Assembly: GCF_000241325.1 (NCBI RefSeq)
Contig: NZ_BAEI01000092.1
Coordinates: 62,001-126,000, forward strand
Origin: Gordonia polyisoprenivorans NBRC 16320 = JCM 10675
GTDB taxonomy: Bacteria; Actinomycetota; Actinomycetes; Mycobacteriales; Mycobacteriaceae
DNA: 64,000 nucleotides
Direction of reading: 5' to 3'
Both the position numbers and the translations under genes were made by a program. The number at the start of each line of letters is the position of its first letter. The stretch's first letter is position 1. The notes under the pieces are model-generated. The model worked only from the letters and a program-made list of their open reading frames with translations, was not told the DNA's origin and ran no database searches. Below, piece by piece: positions 42,276-50,488 of the stretch.

Positions 42276-43256
42276 ATGACAGCGGCCGCCGCGACACCTG
42301 CTCCCGCCACCCCCGATGCCAGGACGTCCCGGCCGGCGACCGGTTCGCGAGTACCGACGGGCATGCCGGTCCTCGCCGACGGAACTGCGGTCCTGATCCG
42401 GCCCGGCAACCGGGTACACATCGGCGCGGACCCACACACCGCGTTGGTGCTCGAACTGCCCGCACGGGTCTCCGGCCGGGCGGTGGCCGACCTGTTGGCG
42501 TCGCTGTCCGGTCCGCGCAGCCGCGGCGAGGTGTTTTCCGATCTCGTCGACACCGGGCTCACCCGATCCGAGTTCGACGCGATCCTCGACCGCCTCGTCG
42601 CCGCGGGCAAAGCACTCCGCCCACCGTCGCAGCGACGCGTCGGCGCGCTGCGCATTCGTGTGCACGGGTCCGGGCCGCTGAGCACGCTGTTGTCGGCGTC
42701 GCTGACCGACGCCGGCTACAGCGTCACACGCAGCGTCCGCCGGCCCACCCCGACCGCGCCCGGGACCGTGCAGATGTCACCGATAGCGCTGCCCAATCTG
42801 GTCGTCCTCACCGACCACGTCGTACACGAGCCGTGGATGGCCGAACGTCTGATGCGCGTGGGCACCCCGCACCTGCAGGTCCGGTTGCGCGACGGGACCG
42901 GCCTGCTCGGTCCGCTGGTGCTGCCCGGCCTGTCGAGCTGCCTGAACTGCGCCGACCGTCACCGCGCCGACCGCGATCCGGCGTGGCCGTTGCTCGCGGC
43001 GCAACTCGCCGGGACGAGCGGGCACGCCTCGGCGTCGATCGCCCGTGCCACTGCCGCACTCGCCCACGAGCAGGTCGATCATCTCGCTGCAGCCCTCGCG
43101 TCGAGCCCCGACGCCGAGGGCACTGCCGCGCCGCCCGATCCCCCGCACCTGGTGAACCGGATCCTGCAACTGCACCCGGCGCCGCTGCGCATCGAGAGCA
43201 CCACCTGGCTACCGCATCCACTGTGCGGTTGCCACGAGATCGCCACGCTGACGTGA
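42276..43256 (+). CDS. Cyclodehydratase-like (ThiF/TOMM leader-binding type) protein
   Basis: A protein of about 326 residues. The N-terminal 100 residues form a winged-helix-like module (VLELPARVSGRAVADLL, SRGEVFSDLVDTGLTRSEF) resembling the leader-peptide binding domain of thiazole/oxazole-forming cyclodehydratases. The C-terminal part is an E1-like fold with zinc-type cysteines in SSCLNCADRHR and CGCHE near the end. It corresponds in position to Rv3196. No YcaO partner, precursor peptide or dehydrogenase is nearby, so it is an orphan member and its role is unknown. The start is taken at the ATG at 42276; another in-frame ATG is at 42264. Confidence 0.7.
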   Translation: MTAAAATPAPATPDARTSRPATGSRVPTGMPVLADGTAVLIRPGNRVHIGADPHTALVLELPARVSGRAVADLLASLSGPRSRGEVFSDLVDTGLTRSEFDAILDRLVAAGKALRPPSQRRVGALRIRVHGSGPLSTLLSASLTDAGYSVTRSVRRPTPTAPGTVQMSPIALPNLVVLTDHVVHEPWMAERLMRVGTPHLQVRLRDGTGLLGPLVLPGLSSCLNCADRHRADRDPAWPLLAAQLAGTSGHASASIARATAALAHEQVDHLAAALASSPDAEGTAAPPDPPHLVNRILQLHPAPLRIESTTWLPHPLCGCHEIATLT

Positions 43257-43313
43257 GGCGCGGCCCGGGCAACACCTCGCCGGTCCTCTATCCTGAGGAG
43301 GGGAAAGGAAGCT

Positions 43314-44627
43314 ATGACCGACATCACGCGGGGGCAAGGTCGCCGTAACGCCAAACTCGTCTCGCTGCCCATCGGTATGGCCGGGCGCGCCGCTGCCGGG
43401 TTCGGCAAACGGATGGCCGGCCGGGACAAGGACGAGGTCAACCAGGAGCTGCTGGAGAAGTCCGCCGAGCAACTGTTCGCGGTTCTCGGGGAGCTCAAGG
43501 GTGGGGCCATGAAGGTCGGCCAGGCCATGTCCATCATGGAGGCGGCGATCCCGGACGAGTTCGGTGAACCGTTCCGCGAGGCCCTCACCAAGTTGCAGGC
43601 CGAGGCGCCGCCGCTGTCGGCGTCGAAGGTTCATCGGGTGCTCGATCAACAGCTCGGCACCAAGTGGCGATCGCGATTCCGCGAGTTCTCCGACGAGCCC
43701 GCGGCCGCCGCCAGCATCGGCCAGGTGCATCGCGCGGTGTGGTCCGACGGGCGTGACGTGGCCGTCAAGATCCAATACCCGGGCGCCGACCATGCACTCA
43801 AGGCCGACCTGAAGACGTTGTCCCGGATGTCGGGGCTGATGCAGAAGCTCTCCCCCGGCACCGACGTGAAATCGATGATGGACGAGCTCATCGACCGCAC
43901 CGAGGCCGAACTCGACTACCTCGGCGAGGCCGACAACCAGCGCGCGTTCGCCAAGGCCTTCGACGGCGACCCGGACTTCGTGGTGCCCAAGGTCGTGGCG
44001 AGCTCACCCAAGGTCATCGTCTCCGAATGGCTCAACGGCACACCACTGTCGAAGATCATCACCAACGGCGACAAGGCAACTCGCGACCGCGCCGCGGCGC
44101 TGATGTCGACCTTCGAGGTGTCCTCACCGTTCCGCGTGGGCCTGCTGCACGGCGACCCGCACCCCGGCAACTTCTTCCTCACCGACGACGGTCGGTTCGG
44201 CGCACTGGATTTCGGCGCGGTCGGCCACTACCCGAACGGGTTGCCGCCGGAGACCGGCCCGATCCTGCGTCTCGCGCGCGAGAAGGAATACGACGAACTC
44301 AAGGAACACATGGTGGCGGCGGGATTCATCCTGCGCTCCCAGGTCGACAAGGTCTCACCGACCGACCTGCAGGCGTATCTGCGTCCGTACGTGGATCCGC
44401 TGTACTCCGAGTCGTTCCATTTCACCCGAAAGTGGTTGCAGCGCGCCGCCGGTCACGCGACCGACGTACGCGGCGAGGTGTACAAGACCTCACGGCACCT
44501 CAACGTCCCCAAGCACTATGTGATGGTGTTCCGCGTGCTCGCCGGATGCGTCGGCATCGCCGCACAGCTCGACGCCGAGGCGCCATACCGGGCGATCATG
44601 GAGAAGTGGGTGCCGGGCCTGGCCTGA
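43314..44627 (+). CDS. ABC1/UbiB-family atypical kinase
   Basis: A 437-residue protein of the ABC1 (AarF/UbiB) family. The KxGQ signature is GGAMKVGQAMS near residue 65, the A-rich loop is AAAASIGQVHRA, VAVKIQYPG holds the ATP-site Lys, and HGDPHPGNFF with LDFGAVG are the catalytic and metal motifs. UbiB proteins are ATPases linked to isoprenoid lipid handling rather than ordinary kinases. It matches Rv3197, which lies directly upstream of whiB7 in M. tuberculosis; here three genes intervene. GAGGAGG and AAAGGAAG precede the ATG. Confidence 0.9.
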   Translation: MTDITRGQGRRNAKLVSLPIGMAGRAAAGFGKRMAGRDKDEVNQELLEKSAEQLFAVLGELKGGAMKVGQAMSIMEAAIPDEFGEPFREALTKLQAEAPPLSASKVHRVLDQQLGTKWRSRFREFSDEPAAAASIGQVHRAVWSDGRDVAVKIQYPGADHALKADLKTLSRMSGLMQKLSPGTDVKSMMDELIDRTEAELDYLGEADNQRAFAKAFDGDPDFVVPKVVASSPKVIVSEWLNGTPLSKIITNGDKATRDRAAALMSTFEVSSPFRVGLLHGDPHPGNFFLTDDGRFGALDFGAVGHYPNGLPPETGPILRLAREKEYDELKEHMVAAGFILRSQVDKVSPTDLQAYLRPYVDPLYSESFHFTRKWLQRAAGHATDVRGEVYKTSRHLNVPKHYVMVFRVLAGCVGIAAQLDAEAPYRAIMEKWVPGLA

Positions 44628-45387
44628 GACCGAAGCGGGCCGGCGTCGTCCCCAGCTCCCGGGAGAATGCGACGATGTAGGCCGACGGTGTGGCATAACC
44701 ACAGGCCGCGGCCGCTCGTGTCACCGAACCGGTGTTCGTCAGGGTTTCCAGGGACGTCAGGATGCGCGCACGGCGCAGCCATAGTCCCAGCGTCAACCCG
44801 GTATCACGCCACACATGACGTTCGAGAGTGCGCACGGCAACCGACATGTCGCGTGCGAGGGTGGCCGCCGGCGTACCCGGCGATCGAAACGCGAGCACGA
44901 CGAGCAAACGCCCGAGTTCCCCGGTGGGCAATGGCAACTCGAGAGATTCGACCGGTGCGGAACGCAGTTGGTCGACGAGGACGGTCACGAGGGCCGAGTG
45001 CAAGGGATCGCCCGGTTTCAGTGGCGCCTGTCGAACGATGTGTGCGAGCAGTTCACACGCGAACGGCGACAGCGACACCACCGTGGGTCGATCGGCGGGA
45101 AACGGTTCGGCAACAGCGGCCGGGTTGCGCTGTAGGTAGACGATCCTGACTCGGACCGGCCGTGCATTGTCGATCTCCACCGGCATCCCCGCGGGTATCC
45201 AGACCGCACGCCCGACGGGCACTGTCCACCGTGCGGCCGCGGTCAGCACGGTCAGCACCCCGGCTGCCGCATGGATCATCTGATTCCATCCGGGTTCGAT
45301 GGCGATCTGCGCGCGTTCGGCCGGATGAGTCACGGCGTACCCACGAACGATCGGTTCCCTCGAATCGTGTTGTCGTAATTCCGACAC
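44596..45387 (-). CDS. AraC-family transcriptional regulator
   Basis: A 263-residue regulator. The N-terminal cupin part (about 20-110) includes RWTVPVGRAVWIPAGMPVEI, the pattern of cupin-type AraC proteins. The C-terminal double helix-turn-helix starts near residue 160 with AATLARDMSVAVRTLERHV and ends in SAYIVAFSRELGTTPARFGL. Its 3' end overlaps the ABC1 kinase gene by 32 bases, tail to tail, which suggests later insertion or extension. It is divergent from a VOC protein gene and probably controls it. The GTG at 45387 has no clear ribosome site; a short palindrome GACACAATTTGTC overlaps it. Confidence 0.85.
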   Translation of the reverse strand: MSELRQHDSREPIVRGYAVTHPAERAQIAIEPGWNQMIHAAAGVLTVLTAAARWTVPVGRAVWIPAGMPVEIDNARPVRVRIVYLQRNPAAVAEPFPADRPTVVSLSPFACELLAHIVRQAPLKPGDPLHSALVTVLVDQLRSAPVESLELPLPTGELGRLLVVLAFRSPGTPAATLARDMSVAVRTLERHVWRDTGLTLGLWLRRARILTSLETLTNTGSVTRAAAACGYATPSAYIVAFSRELGTTPARFGLRPGPAPTSP

Positions 45388-45440
45388 AATTTGTCAGAGT
45401 ATCGAAAGCACGGCGAGACAGCAGGGAGAATGCTGGAGCC

Positions 45441-45812
45441 ATGGCCGCTCCGATCACTCACTTCGCACTCAACGCCGACGACGTAGCCTCGACTCGACGG
45501 TTCTACGAGTCGGTCTTCGGATGGAGGTTTGCCGCATGGGGGCCGCCGGGCTTCTACTCCATCGACACCGGCGGCGAAATTGCAGGAGCACTCCAACAGC
45601 GCCGCAGCCTCGACGGTCGCGAAATCGTCGGAGCCGAGATCACATTCTCCGTCTCCGATGTCGACGCGACAGCCTGCACCATCGAGGAATCGGGTGGGCG
45701 GGTGGTCCTGCCTCGCCACACCATCGACGGCGTCGGACACCTGATCTTTCTTGCCGATCCCGCCGGAAATGTGGTTGGCGCGATGCAATACGACCCTCGT
45801 GCGGGCAGATGA
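45441..45812 (+). CDS. VOC-family (glyoxalase-like) protein
   Basis: A 123-residue single vicinal-oxygen-chelate module. ITHFALNADDVASTRRFYES and VFGWRFAAWGPPGFYSIDTG form the first beta-alpha-beta-beta unit, VGHLIFLADPAGNVVGAMQY the second. Such small proteins act as dimeric glyoxalases, antibiotic-binding proteins or isomerases; the metal-ligand pattern is incomplete, so catalysis is uncertain. It overlaps the methyltransferase gene (ATGA) and is divergent from an AraC regulator. Confidence 0.82.
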   Translation: MAAPITHFALNADDVASTRRFYESVFGWRFAAWGPPGFYSIDTGGEIAGALQQRRSLDGREIVGAEITFSVSDVDATACTIEESGGRVVLPRHTIDGVGHLIFLADPAGNVVGAMQYDPRAGR

Positions 45813-46372
45813 ACGAGGAGCACCTCACGCTGTGCACCAGTAGCGAGTGGGCACATGCGGTACGTGAATGGATACTGCCGTGGACCCTCGAGGGCTTTGA
45901 GCTCGGTGAGCAGGTGGTAGAGATCGGACCCGGCCCCGGCGTGACCACCGAGTTGCTCATCGAGCGCGCCTCACATCTCACCGCGGTCGAGATCGATGAG
46001 TCGCTTGCCGCCGACCTGCGCCGACGTTTCGCCGATCGGACCGACATCGACATCCTCTGCGCTGACGGCGCGAATACCGGATTGACTGCAGGCCACTATG
46101 ATTCGGTGATCTGCATGACGATGTTGCACCACGTCGCCTCACCAAGGGCTCAGGACGCGGTGTTCACCGAGGCACGGCGACTGTTATCACCAACCGGCGC
46201 CTTTCTCGGTTCCGACAGCCTCGACGGCCCTGAGTTCCGTGCATTGCACGAGAACGATGTGTGCGTACCCGTGGCGCCGGAGGAACTCGACACCCGCCTG
46301 CGACGTGCGGGTTTCCGGTGGGTCGAGGTCGACACCAACGAGTGGTCAGTACGCTTCCGCGCGCAGCCTTGA
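45809..46372 (+). CDS. Class I SAM-dependent methyltransferase
   Basis: A 187-residue methyltransferase. VVEIGPGPGVTTELLIE near residue 36 is the SAM-binding motif I, LTAVEIDESLAADLRRRF motif II, and YDSVICMTMLHHV the post-motif strand of small-molecule or rRNA methyltransferases. The ATG overlaps the VOC gene stop, so the two are translationally coupled and may modify and bind the same compound. This pair plus the AraC gene separate the ABC1 kinase gene from whiB7, unlike the M. tuberculosis order. Substrate unknown. Confidence 0.85.
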   Translation: MNEEHLTLCTSSEWAHAVREWILPWTLEGFELGEQVVEIGPGPGVTTELLIERASHLTAVEIDESLAADLRRRFADRTDIDILCADGANTGLTAGHYDSVICMTMLHHVASPRAQDAVFTEARRLLSPTGAFLGSDSLDGPEFRALHENDVCVPVAPEELDTRLRRAGFRWVEVDTNEWSVRFRAQP

Positions 46373-46385
46373 TGCACACCGACGA

Positions 46386-46427
46386 AACCGGCCGTCCCCG
46401 ACAGACTTTCGTCGGGAACGGCCGGTT
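46386..46427. terminator. Bidirectional hairpin between the methyltransferase gene and whiB7
   Basis: AACCGGCCGT then CCCGAC (46386-46402, with one mismatch between them) pair with GTCGGG then ACGGCCGGTT (46411-46427). The long GC-rich stem lies 14 bases past the methyltransferase stop and 5 bases past the whiB7 stop, in the whole space between the convergent genes. Confidence 0.75.
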
Positions 46428-46431
46428 ACGT

Positions 46432-46749
46432 TCAGGCCGCATTCTTGCGCGGGCGGCCACGGGGACGCTTGCGCGCCACCACGACACCGCGATCGAAGAT
46501 CTCGCCGCCCCACACACCCCACGGTTCGGCCCGCTCGAGGGCCGCGGCCAGGCAGGCCTCCCGCAACGGGCACTCGGCGCACATCGCCTTGGCCCGCTCG
46601 AGGTCTCGGGGATCCTCGGCGAACCACAGGTCGGCGTCGGTCATCTGGCAGGGAAGGTCGGTCTGCCCGAGGGCCGGGGCGGACGTGACGCCGACCGCGT
46701 CGAAGCGATCGGAGGGCATACAGGACTCGAGGACGCAGTCGGTCGTCAT
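46432..46749 (-). CDS. whiB7: WhiB7 iron-sulfur antibiotic-resistance regulator
   Basis: A 105-residue WhiB protein. Four cysteines (Cys34, Cys57, Cys60, Cys66, in CAECPLREAC) bind a 4Fe-4S cluster that contacts the primary sigma factor. EPWGVWGGE is the turn motif, and RPRGRPRK at 95-102 is the AT-hook unique to WhiB7. It activates intrinsic resistance genes through AT-rich sequences next to the -35 element. The ATG at 46749 has GGAG upstream. The gene is preceded by an unusually long leader of about 500 bases with an upstream ORF and an attenuator. The N-terminal 30 residues are longer than in M. tuberculosis WhiB7. Confidence 0.95.
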   Translation of the reverse strand: MTTDCVLESCMPSDRFDAVGVTSAPALGQTDLPCQMTDADLWFAEDPRDLERAKAMCAECPLREACLAAALERAEPWGVWGGEIFDRGVVVARKRPRGRPRKNAA

Positions 46750-46846
46750 TGTTGTCTCCACCTCTACTCGGATTCTTCGGATGTTCTCGACCCGAGCCGT
46801 TGGTGGAGCCCTGCCGCACATCGACGAGATGGGCGGGAGGTCAACC

Positions 46847-46887
46847 AAAAAGGGCCACGGGTTCGCTTTCGCGATTCGCCCGTGGCC
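46847..46887 (-). terminator. Rho-independent attenuator in the whiB7 leader
   Basis: On the minus strand GGCCACGGG (46887-46879) pairs perfectly with CCCGTGGCC (46861-46853) and is followed by CTTTTTGG, with five T at 46851-46847. This is one of the few textbook U-tract terminators in the window, and it stands 97 bases before the whiB7 ATG and 15 bases after an upstream ORF stop. CCCCGTG within that ORF (46933-46927) can pair with the CACGGG of the first arm, giving an antiterminator. The arrangement is that of translation-controlled attenuation. Confidence 0.85.
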
Positions 46888-46902
46888 GCCGTTCCGACGC
46901 TG

Positions 46903-47178
46903 TCAGCGTCTGAATACGAGGTTCTGCACGGGGAACCGCTTGTCGGCTCGTGCTGCCGCTACCGCGGGAGCCGGAAATCCGACGGGCTGCGCCAGAGCGA
47001 CGGCGCCGCAACGGTGATCGGTGGCATGGCCACATTCGTCGAGCCAGGAGCGGTCGCGACGGGCGACGGTCCGACGGGACATGGCGATGCCGTCGTCGAC
47101 GACAGCGATGCCGTTGCCGATCTCCGATGCCGACGCTGCTTGCGTCGACTCGGCGGCGCCGAGAATGATTGGGTTCAC
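46903..47178 (-). CDS. whiB7 leader upstream ORF (91 aa)
   Basis: A GTG at 47178 with AAAGGAG seven bases upstream opens a 91-codon frame (NPIILGAAESTQ at the start, RFPVQNLVFRR at the end) that stops 15 bases before the attenuator hairpin. No protein family is recognised. The last third is basic and Ala/Pro-rich. The stop codon lies inside the small palindrome GACGCTGTCAGCGTC (46896-46910). Mycobacterial whiB7 and Streptomyces wblC leaders also carry an upstream ORF whose translation state sets read-through, so this is likely a regulatory ORF whose translation, rather than product, matters. Confidence 0.7.
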   Translation of the reverse strand: MNPIILGAAESTQAASASEIGNGIAVVDDGIAMSRRTVARRDRSWLDECGHATDHRCGAVALAQPVGFPAPAVAAARADKRFPVQNLVFRR

Positions 47179-47266
47179 TGATCCGCTCCTTTCTGGTCTC
47201 GTGTGGCCACGCGTGACAGGCGGTGCCATGACGGCACACAGCCGTCCCCGTGCTGATGTGTTCACC

Positions 47267-47305
47267 AGCCTAAGGGCCGATGCGTAGATCGCACAACCTA
47301 TTTTT
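47267..47305 (-). promoter_or_regulatory. WhiB7-dependent promoter of whiB7
   Basis: On the minus strand AAAAATAGG stands directly before TTGTGC (-35, 47296-47291). An 18-base spacer leads to TAGGCT (-10, 47272-47267). A short AT-rich tract just upstream of the -35 is the known signature of WhiB7-activated promoters, including the autoregulated whiB7 promoter. The A-tract lies just upstream of, and the -35 inside, the end of uvrD2. The implied transcript starts near 47260. Confidence 0.65.
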
Positions 47306-49415
47306 GACCTGCGGTTTTCACGATGTCGATGACGTCGGGACCGTACTTGTCGAGCTTGCTCGCGCCGATGCCCGAGATCGACACCAGCGCCTGCTCGTCG
47401 GTGGGATGCTGCTCGGCGATGGCGAGCAGGGTCTTGTCGGAGAACACCACGTAGGGCGGAACCGCGTCGTCCTTGGCGCGTTGCCTGCGCCAGTCCTTGA
47501 GCGCGACCAGCAGATCCTCGTCGAGATCGGACGGGCAGCTCTCGCATCTGCCGAGCAGCGTCGCCGTCGCATCGATCAGTTTGGACCCGCAGACCCGACA
47601 GGTGGGGCCGCGTTTGGGTTTGCGTTCGGGCGCGATCCGCGACGCCGGCGAATCGTCGGGGATCAGGCCGGACAGGAACCGTGACCGCCGGCGGGAGCGG
47701 CCACCCTCGTTGCGCGCGGCCGCCCACGACACCTGCAGATGCTCCCGGGCACGGGTGATCCCCACGTAGAACAGGCGCCGCTCCTCCTCGACCTCGTCGG
47801 GAGAGCCCTTGATGGCCTGGCTGATCGGCAACGATCCCTCGGTCAATCCGACCAGGAACACCGCATCCCACTCGAGTCCCTTGGCTGCGTGCAGCGATGA
47901 CAGCGTCACCCCCTGCACGGTCGGTGGGTGCCGCGACTGCGCGCGCGTCCGCAGTTCTGCGGCGAGCTGGGGCAGCGTCAGGTCGGGGGTCTCGTGGACC
48001 ATGTTCTCGGTGAGCTCGGCCAGCGCCCGCAGCGATTGCCACCGCGCCTTGGCCTGCGCGCCCGTGGGTTCGGTGTCGTCGAGGCCGAGTTCACGCAGCA
48101 CCGCGGTCACCGCGGTGGTCACGTCGACGTCCTCGCGCAGTCCACGTTCGGCGACGGCGTCGAGACGACGCATCGCCTGCCGCACCTCGGTGCGCGTGAA
48201 GAACGCCTCGCCGCCGCGCACCTGGTACGGGATGCCCTGCTCGGTCAGCGCCTGTTCGTGATTCTCCGACTGGGCGTTGACGCGGTAGAGGATCGCGATC
48301 TCCGACGCCGGCACGCCGTCGTTGATGAGCCGCTTGATCCGCTTGGCGACCGCGGCGGCCTCGGCCGGCTCGTCGGGGTAGTCGACGAAGCGGGGCGCCG
48401 GGCCGCGCGCACGCTGGCCGACGAGTTCGAGCCGGGTCCCGGCGATCCGTCCGTGCGCGGCACCGATCACGCGATTGGCAAGACTCACCACCTCGGGGGT
48501 GGACCGGTAGTCGCGGACCAGGCGCACCATGGTCGCCTCCGGGAAACGCCGGGGGAAGTCGAGCAGGTAGTCGGCCTTGGCGCCGGTGAAGGTGTAGATG
48601 GTCTGGTTGGCGTCACCGACGACCGTCAGATCGTCGCGTTCACCGAGCCACGCGTCGAGCAGGCCCTGCTGCACGGGCGTGACGTCCTGGTACTCGTCGA
48701 CGACGAAACACCGGTATCGCGAGCGGAACTCCTCGGCCACGGCGGGATCGACGTCGATCATCTGGGTCATGTAGATGAGCAGATCGTCGAAGTCGAGCAG
48801 ACGATTCCCCTCCGGCGACACCTTGGCGTCCTCGTAGGCGGCGTAGACCTCGGCCACCTTCTCCGGCGCCGCGGGAGACTCGCGCATCAGCCGCGTCGCC
48901 GCGGCGACATAGCCTTCCGGCCCGATCACCGACGCCTTGGCCCACTCGATCTCCGAGAGCAGATCACGCACCGTGTCGGTGGACGTACCGAGCCCCGACC
49001 GCCGCGCCGCACGCGCCATCAACGGGAACTTGTTGTCCAGCAATTCCCATGACGCGTTCCCGAACACCCGCGGCCAGAAGAACCGCAGCTGCCGCAACGA
49101 CGCGGCGTGAAAGGTCTGCGCCGACACCGACGGACCGGACGCGCCGATTCCCAAGGAGCGCAATCGGGTACGCATCTCCCCCGCCGCGCGGGCGGTGAAG
49201 GTGACGGCGAGTACCTGTGACGGATTGACCTGCCCGGTGTCGATGAGATGCGCGATCCGACGGGTGATCGTGCGGGTCTTGCCGGTGCCCGCGCCGGCGA
49301 GCACACATACCGGACCGCGCGGCGCGAGCACCGCCTCACGCTGTTCGGGGTCGAGTCCGTCGAGGATGCCGCGATCGCGCGACGGGGATGTCCCCTCCTC
49401 CGGTCGGGCGGACAT
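47298..49415 (-). CDS. uvrD2: ATP-dependent DNA helicase UvrD2
   Basis: A 705-residue superfamily 1A helicase. GAGTGKT (residues 41-47) is Walker A, VVDEYQDVTPVQ motif II, YTFTGAKADYL motif III, and HAAKGLEWDAVFLVG motif V. The C-terminus has the tetracysteine pair CRVCGSKL and RCESCPSD, then an HRDC domain (ALKDWRRQRAKDDAVPPYVV), the combination that defines mycobacterial UvrD2 (about 700 residues). It is essential in mycobacteria for DNA repair or replication. The ATG at 49415 has AAGGGGG upstream. The whiB7 promoter overlaps its 3' end. Confidence 0.95.
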   Translation of the reverse strand: MSARPEEGTSPSRDRGILDGLDPEQREAVLAPRGPVCVLAGAGTGKTRTITRRIAHLIDTGQVNPSQVLAVTFTARAAGEMRTRLRSLGIGASGPSVSAQTFHAASLRQLRFFWPRVFGNASWELLDNKFPLMARAARRSGLGTSTDTVRDLLSEIEWAKASVIGPEGYVAAATRLMRESPAAPEKVAEVYAAYEDAKVSPEGNRLLDFDDLLIYMTQMIDVDPAVAEEFRSRYRCFVVDEYQDVTPVQQGLLDAWLGERDDLTVVGDANQTIYTFTGAKADYLLDFPRRFPEATMVRLVRDYRSTPEVVSLANRVIGAAHGRIAGTRLELVGQRARGPAPRFVDYPDEPAEAAAVAKRIKRLINDGVPASEIAILYRVNAQSENHEQALTEQGIPYQVRGGEAFFTRTEVRQAMRRLDAVAERGLREDVDVTTAVTAVLRELGLDDTEPTGAQAKARWQSLRALAELTENMVHETPDLTLPQLAAELRTRAQSRHPPTVQGVTLSSLHAAKGLEWDAVFLVGLTEGSLPISQAIKGSPDEVEEERRLFYVGITRAREHLQVSWAAARNEGGRSRRRSRFLSGLIPDDSPASRIAPERKPKRGPTCRVCGSKLIDATATLLGRCESCPSDLDEDLLVALKDWRRQRAKDDAVPPYVVFSDKTLLAIAEQHPTDEQALVSISGIGASKLDKYGPDVIDIVKTAGQK

Positions 49416-49515
49416 CTCGACCCCCTTCTGCGTGGAACGTTGCGGCACGCCCTCCACTATGTCAGCCGCCCCCGACACCGTCGTGGGACGCTCCACAGGG
49501 ACACGGGGCAGGTGC

Positions 49516-49779
49516 TCAGACGCCCAGTTTGGCCCGCACCTCGGCAATGCTGGGGTTGGTGGCGGTCGACCCGTCGGCGTAGAGCACGGTGGGGACGACG
49601 TGATTACCGCCGTTGACACTGCCGACGAACTCGGCGGCCTCGGGGTGGGCCTCGATGTCGATCTCGTTCCACTCGATCCCGGCGCTGCGCAATCCGGTCT
49701 TGAGTCGTGCGCAGAAGCCGCACCAGCTGGTGGTGTACATGGTCAGCTGATCGGTCGGGGTTGCGGTTGCCTCACTCAT
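49516..49779 (-). CDS. mrx1: Mycoredoxin (glutaredoxin-like)
   Basis: An 87-residue thioredoxin-fold protein. MYTTSWCGFCARLKTGL carries the redox CxxC pair, VVPTVLYADG the cis-Pro loop. This is the mycoredoxin-1 type, which uses mycothiol to reduce mixed disulfides, and the gene sits beside uvrD2 as in M. tuberculosis. The ATG at 49779 (MSEATATP) is chosen; an in-frame ATG at 49788 would add three residues. Cytosolic. Confidence 0.92.
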   Translation of the reverse strand: MSEATATPTDQLTMYTTSWCGFCARLKTGLRSAGIEWNEIDIEAHPEAAEFVGSVNGGNHVVPTVLYADGSTATNPSIAEVRAKLGV

Positions 49780-49883
49780 GGCACCCATAACATCATCGGA
49801 CGGCAGGCTGTTCCGCACGGCGCGCGGTGATGCTCGCCACCGCGCGCCGACGCCTGCCACCGTGCAACGCGACAGGAGTGATG

Positions 49884-50459
49884 ATGGCCGAATCCCCCAC
49901 CAAGGAGCAGCTCGTCAAATACCTGCAGGAGCTCCGCGATACCGTCCTGTGGAAGCTCGACGGCCTCGACGAGTACGACCTCCGACGCCCGCTGACCCCC
50001 ACCGGCACCTCACTGCTCGGCATGGTCAAGCACCTCGCCGACGACGAGTTCTCCTACTTCGGTGAAGCCTTCGGCCGGCCGGTGACCGACCTGCCCTGGA
50101 TCGAGGGCCGCGACTCCGGGGACCAGGCGGACATGTTCGCCCGCGCCGACGAGTCCGTCGCCGACGTCGTCGGCTGGTATCGGAGCTCGTGGGAGCACGC
50201 GGCACAGACACTTGCCACCCGAGACCTCGACGCACTCGGGGTGGTGACGTGGTGGACCCATCAGTCGGTGACGCTGGGCCGGATTCTGCTGCACATGGCG
50301 GTGGAGACCGCACGTCACGCCGGGCAGATGGACATCCTGCGCGAATCCGTCGACGGCGCCGTGGGTCTCTACGCGGACAACACCAACATCGCGCCCGTCG
50401 ATCACGCGGCGCACCGTGCGCGCGTCCAGGCCATCGCCGACGGATTCCGGCGCAGCTGA
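49884..50459 (+). CDS. DinB-family protein
   Basis: A 191-residue four-helix bundle of the DinB/DUF664 group. LVKYLQELRDTVLWKLDGLD opens the bundle. Metal-ligand type histidines appear in GMVKHLADDEFSYF and LHMAVETARHAGQMDILRE, matching the three-His pattern of this superfamily, which includes mycothiol-dependent enzymes. AGGAG stands five bases before the ATG at 49884. It is absent from this position in M. tuberculosis and points against its neighbours. Catalytic role unknown. Confidence 0.85.
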   Translation: MAESPTKEQLVKYLQELRDTVLWKLDGLDEYDLRRPLTPTGTSLLGMVKHLADDEFSYFGEAFGRPVTDLPWIEGRDSGDQADMFARADESVADVVGWYRSSWEHAAQTLATRDLDALGVVTWWTHQSVTLGRILLHMAVETARHAGQMDILRESVDGAVGLYADNTNIAPVDHAAHRARVQAIADGFRRS

Positions 50460-50488
50460 CATGGCCATCGCGTGCGCAGCCGGTGCGT

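Noticed and set aside
45383..45395. GACACAATTTGTC as a defined operator for the AraC gene
   Set aside because: Its arms are only 4 bp and it overlaps the proposed start codon. AraC proteins usually bind direct repeats, so it is mentioned only in the gene entry.
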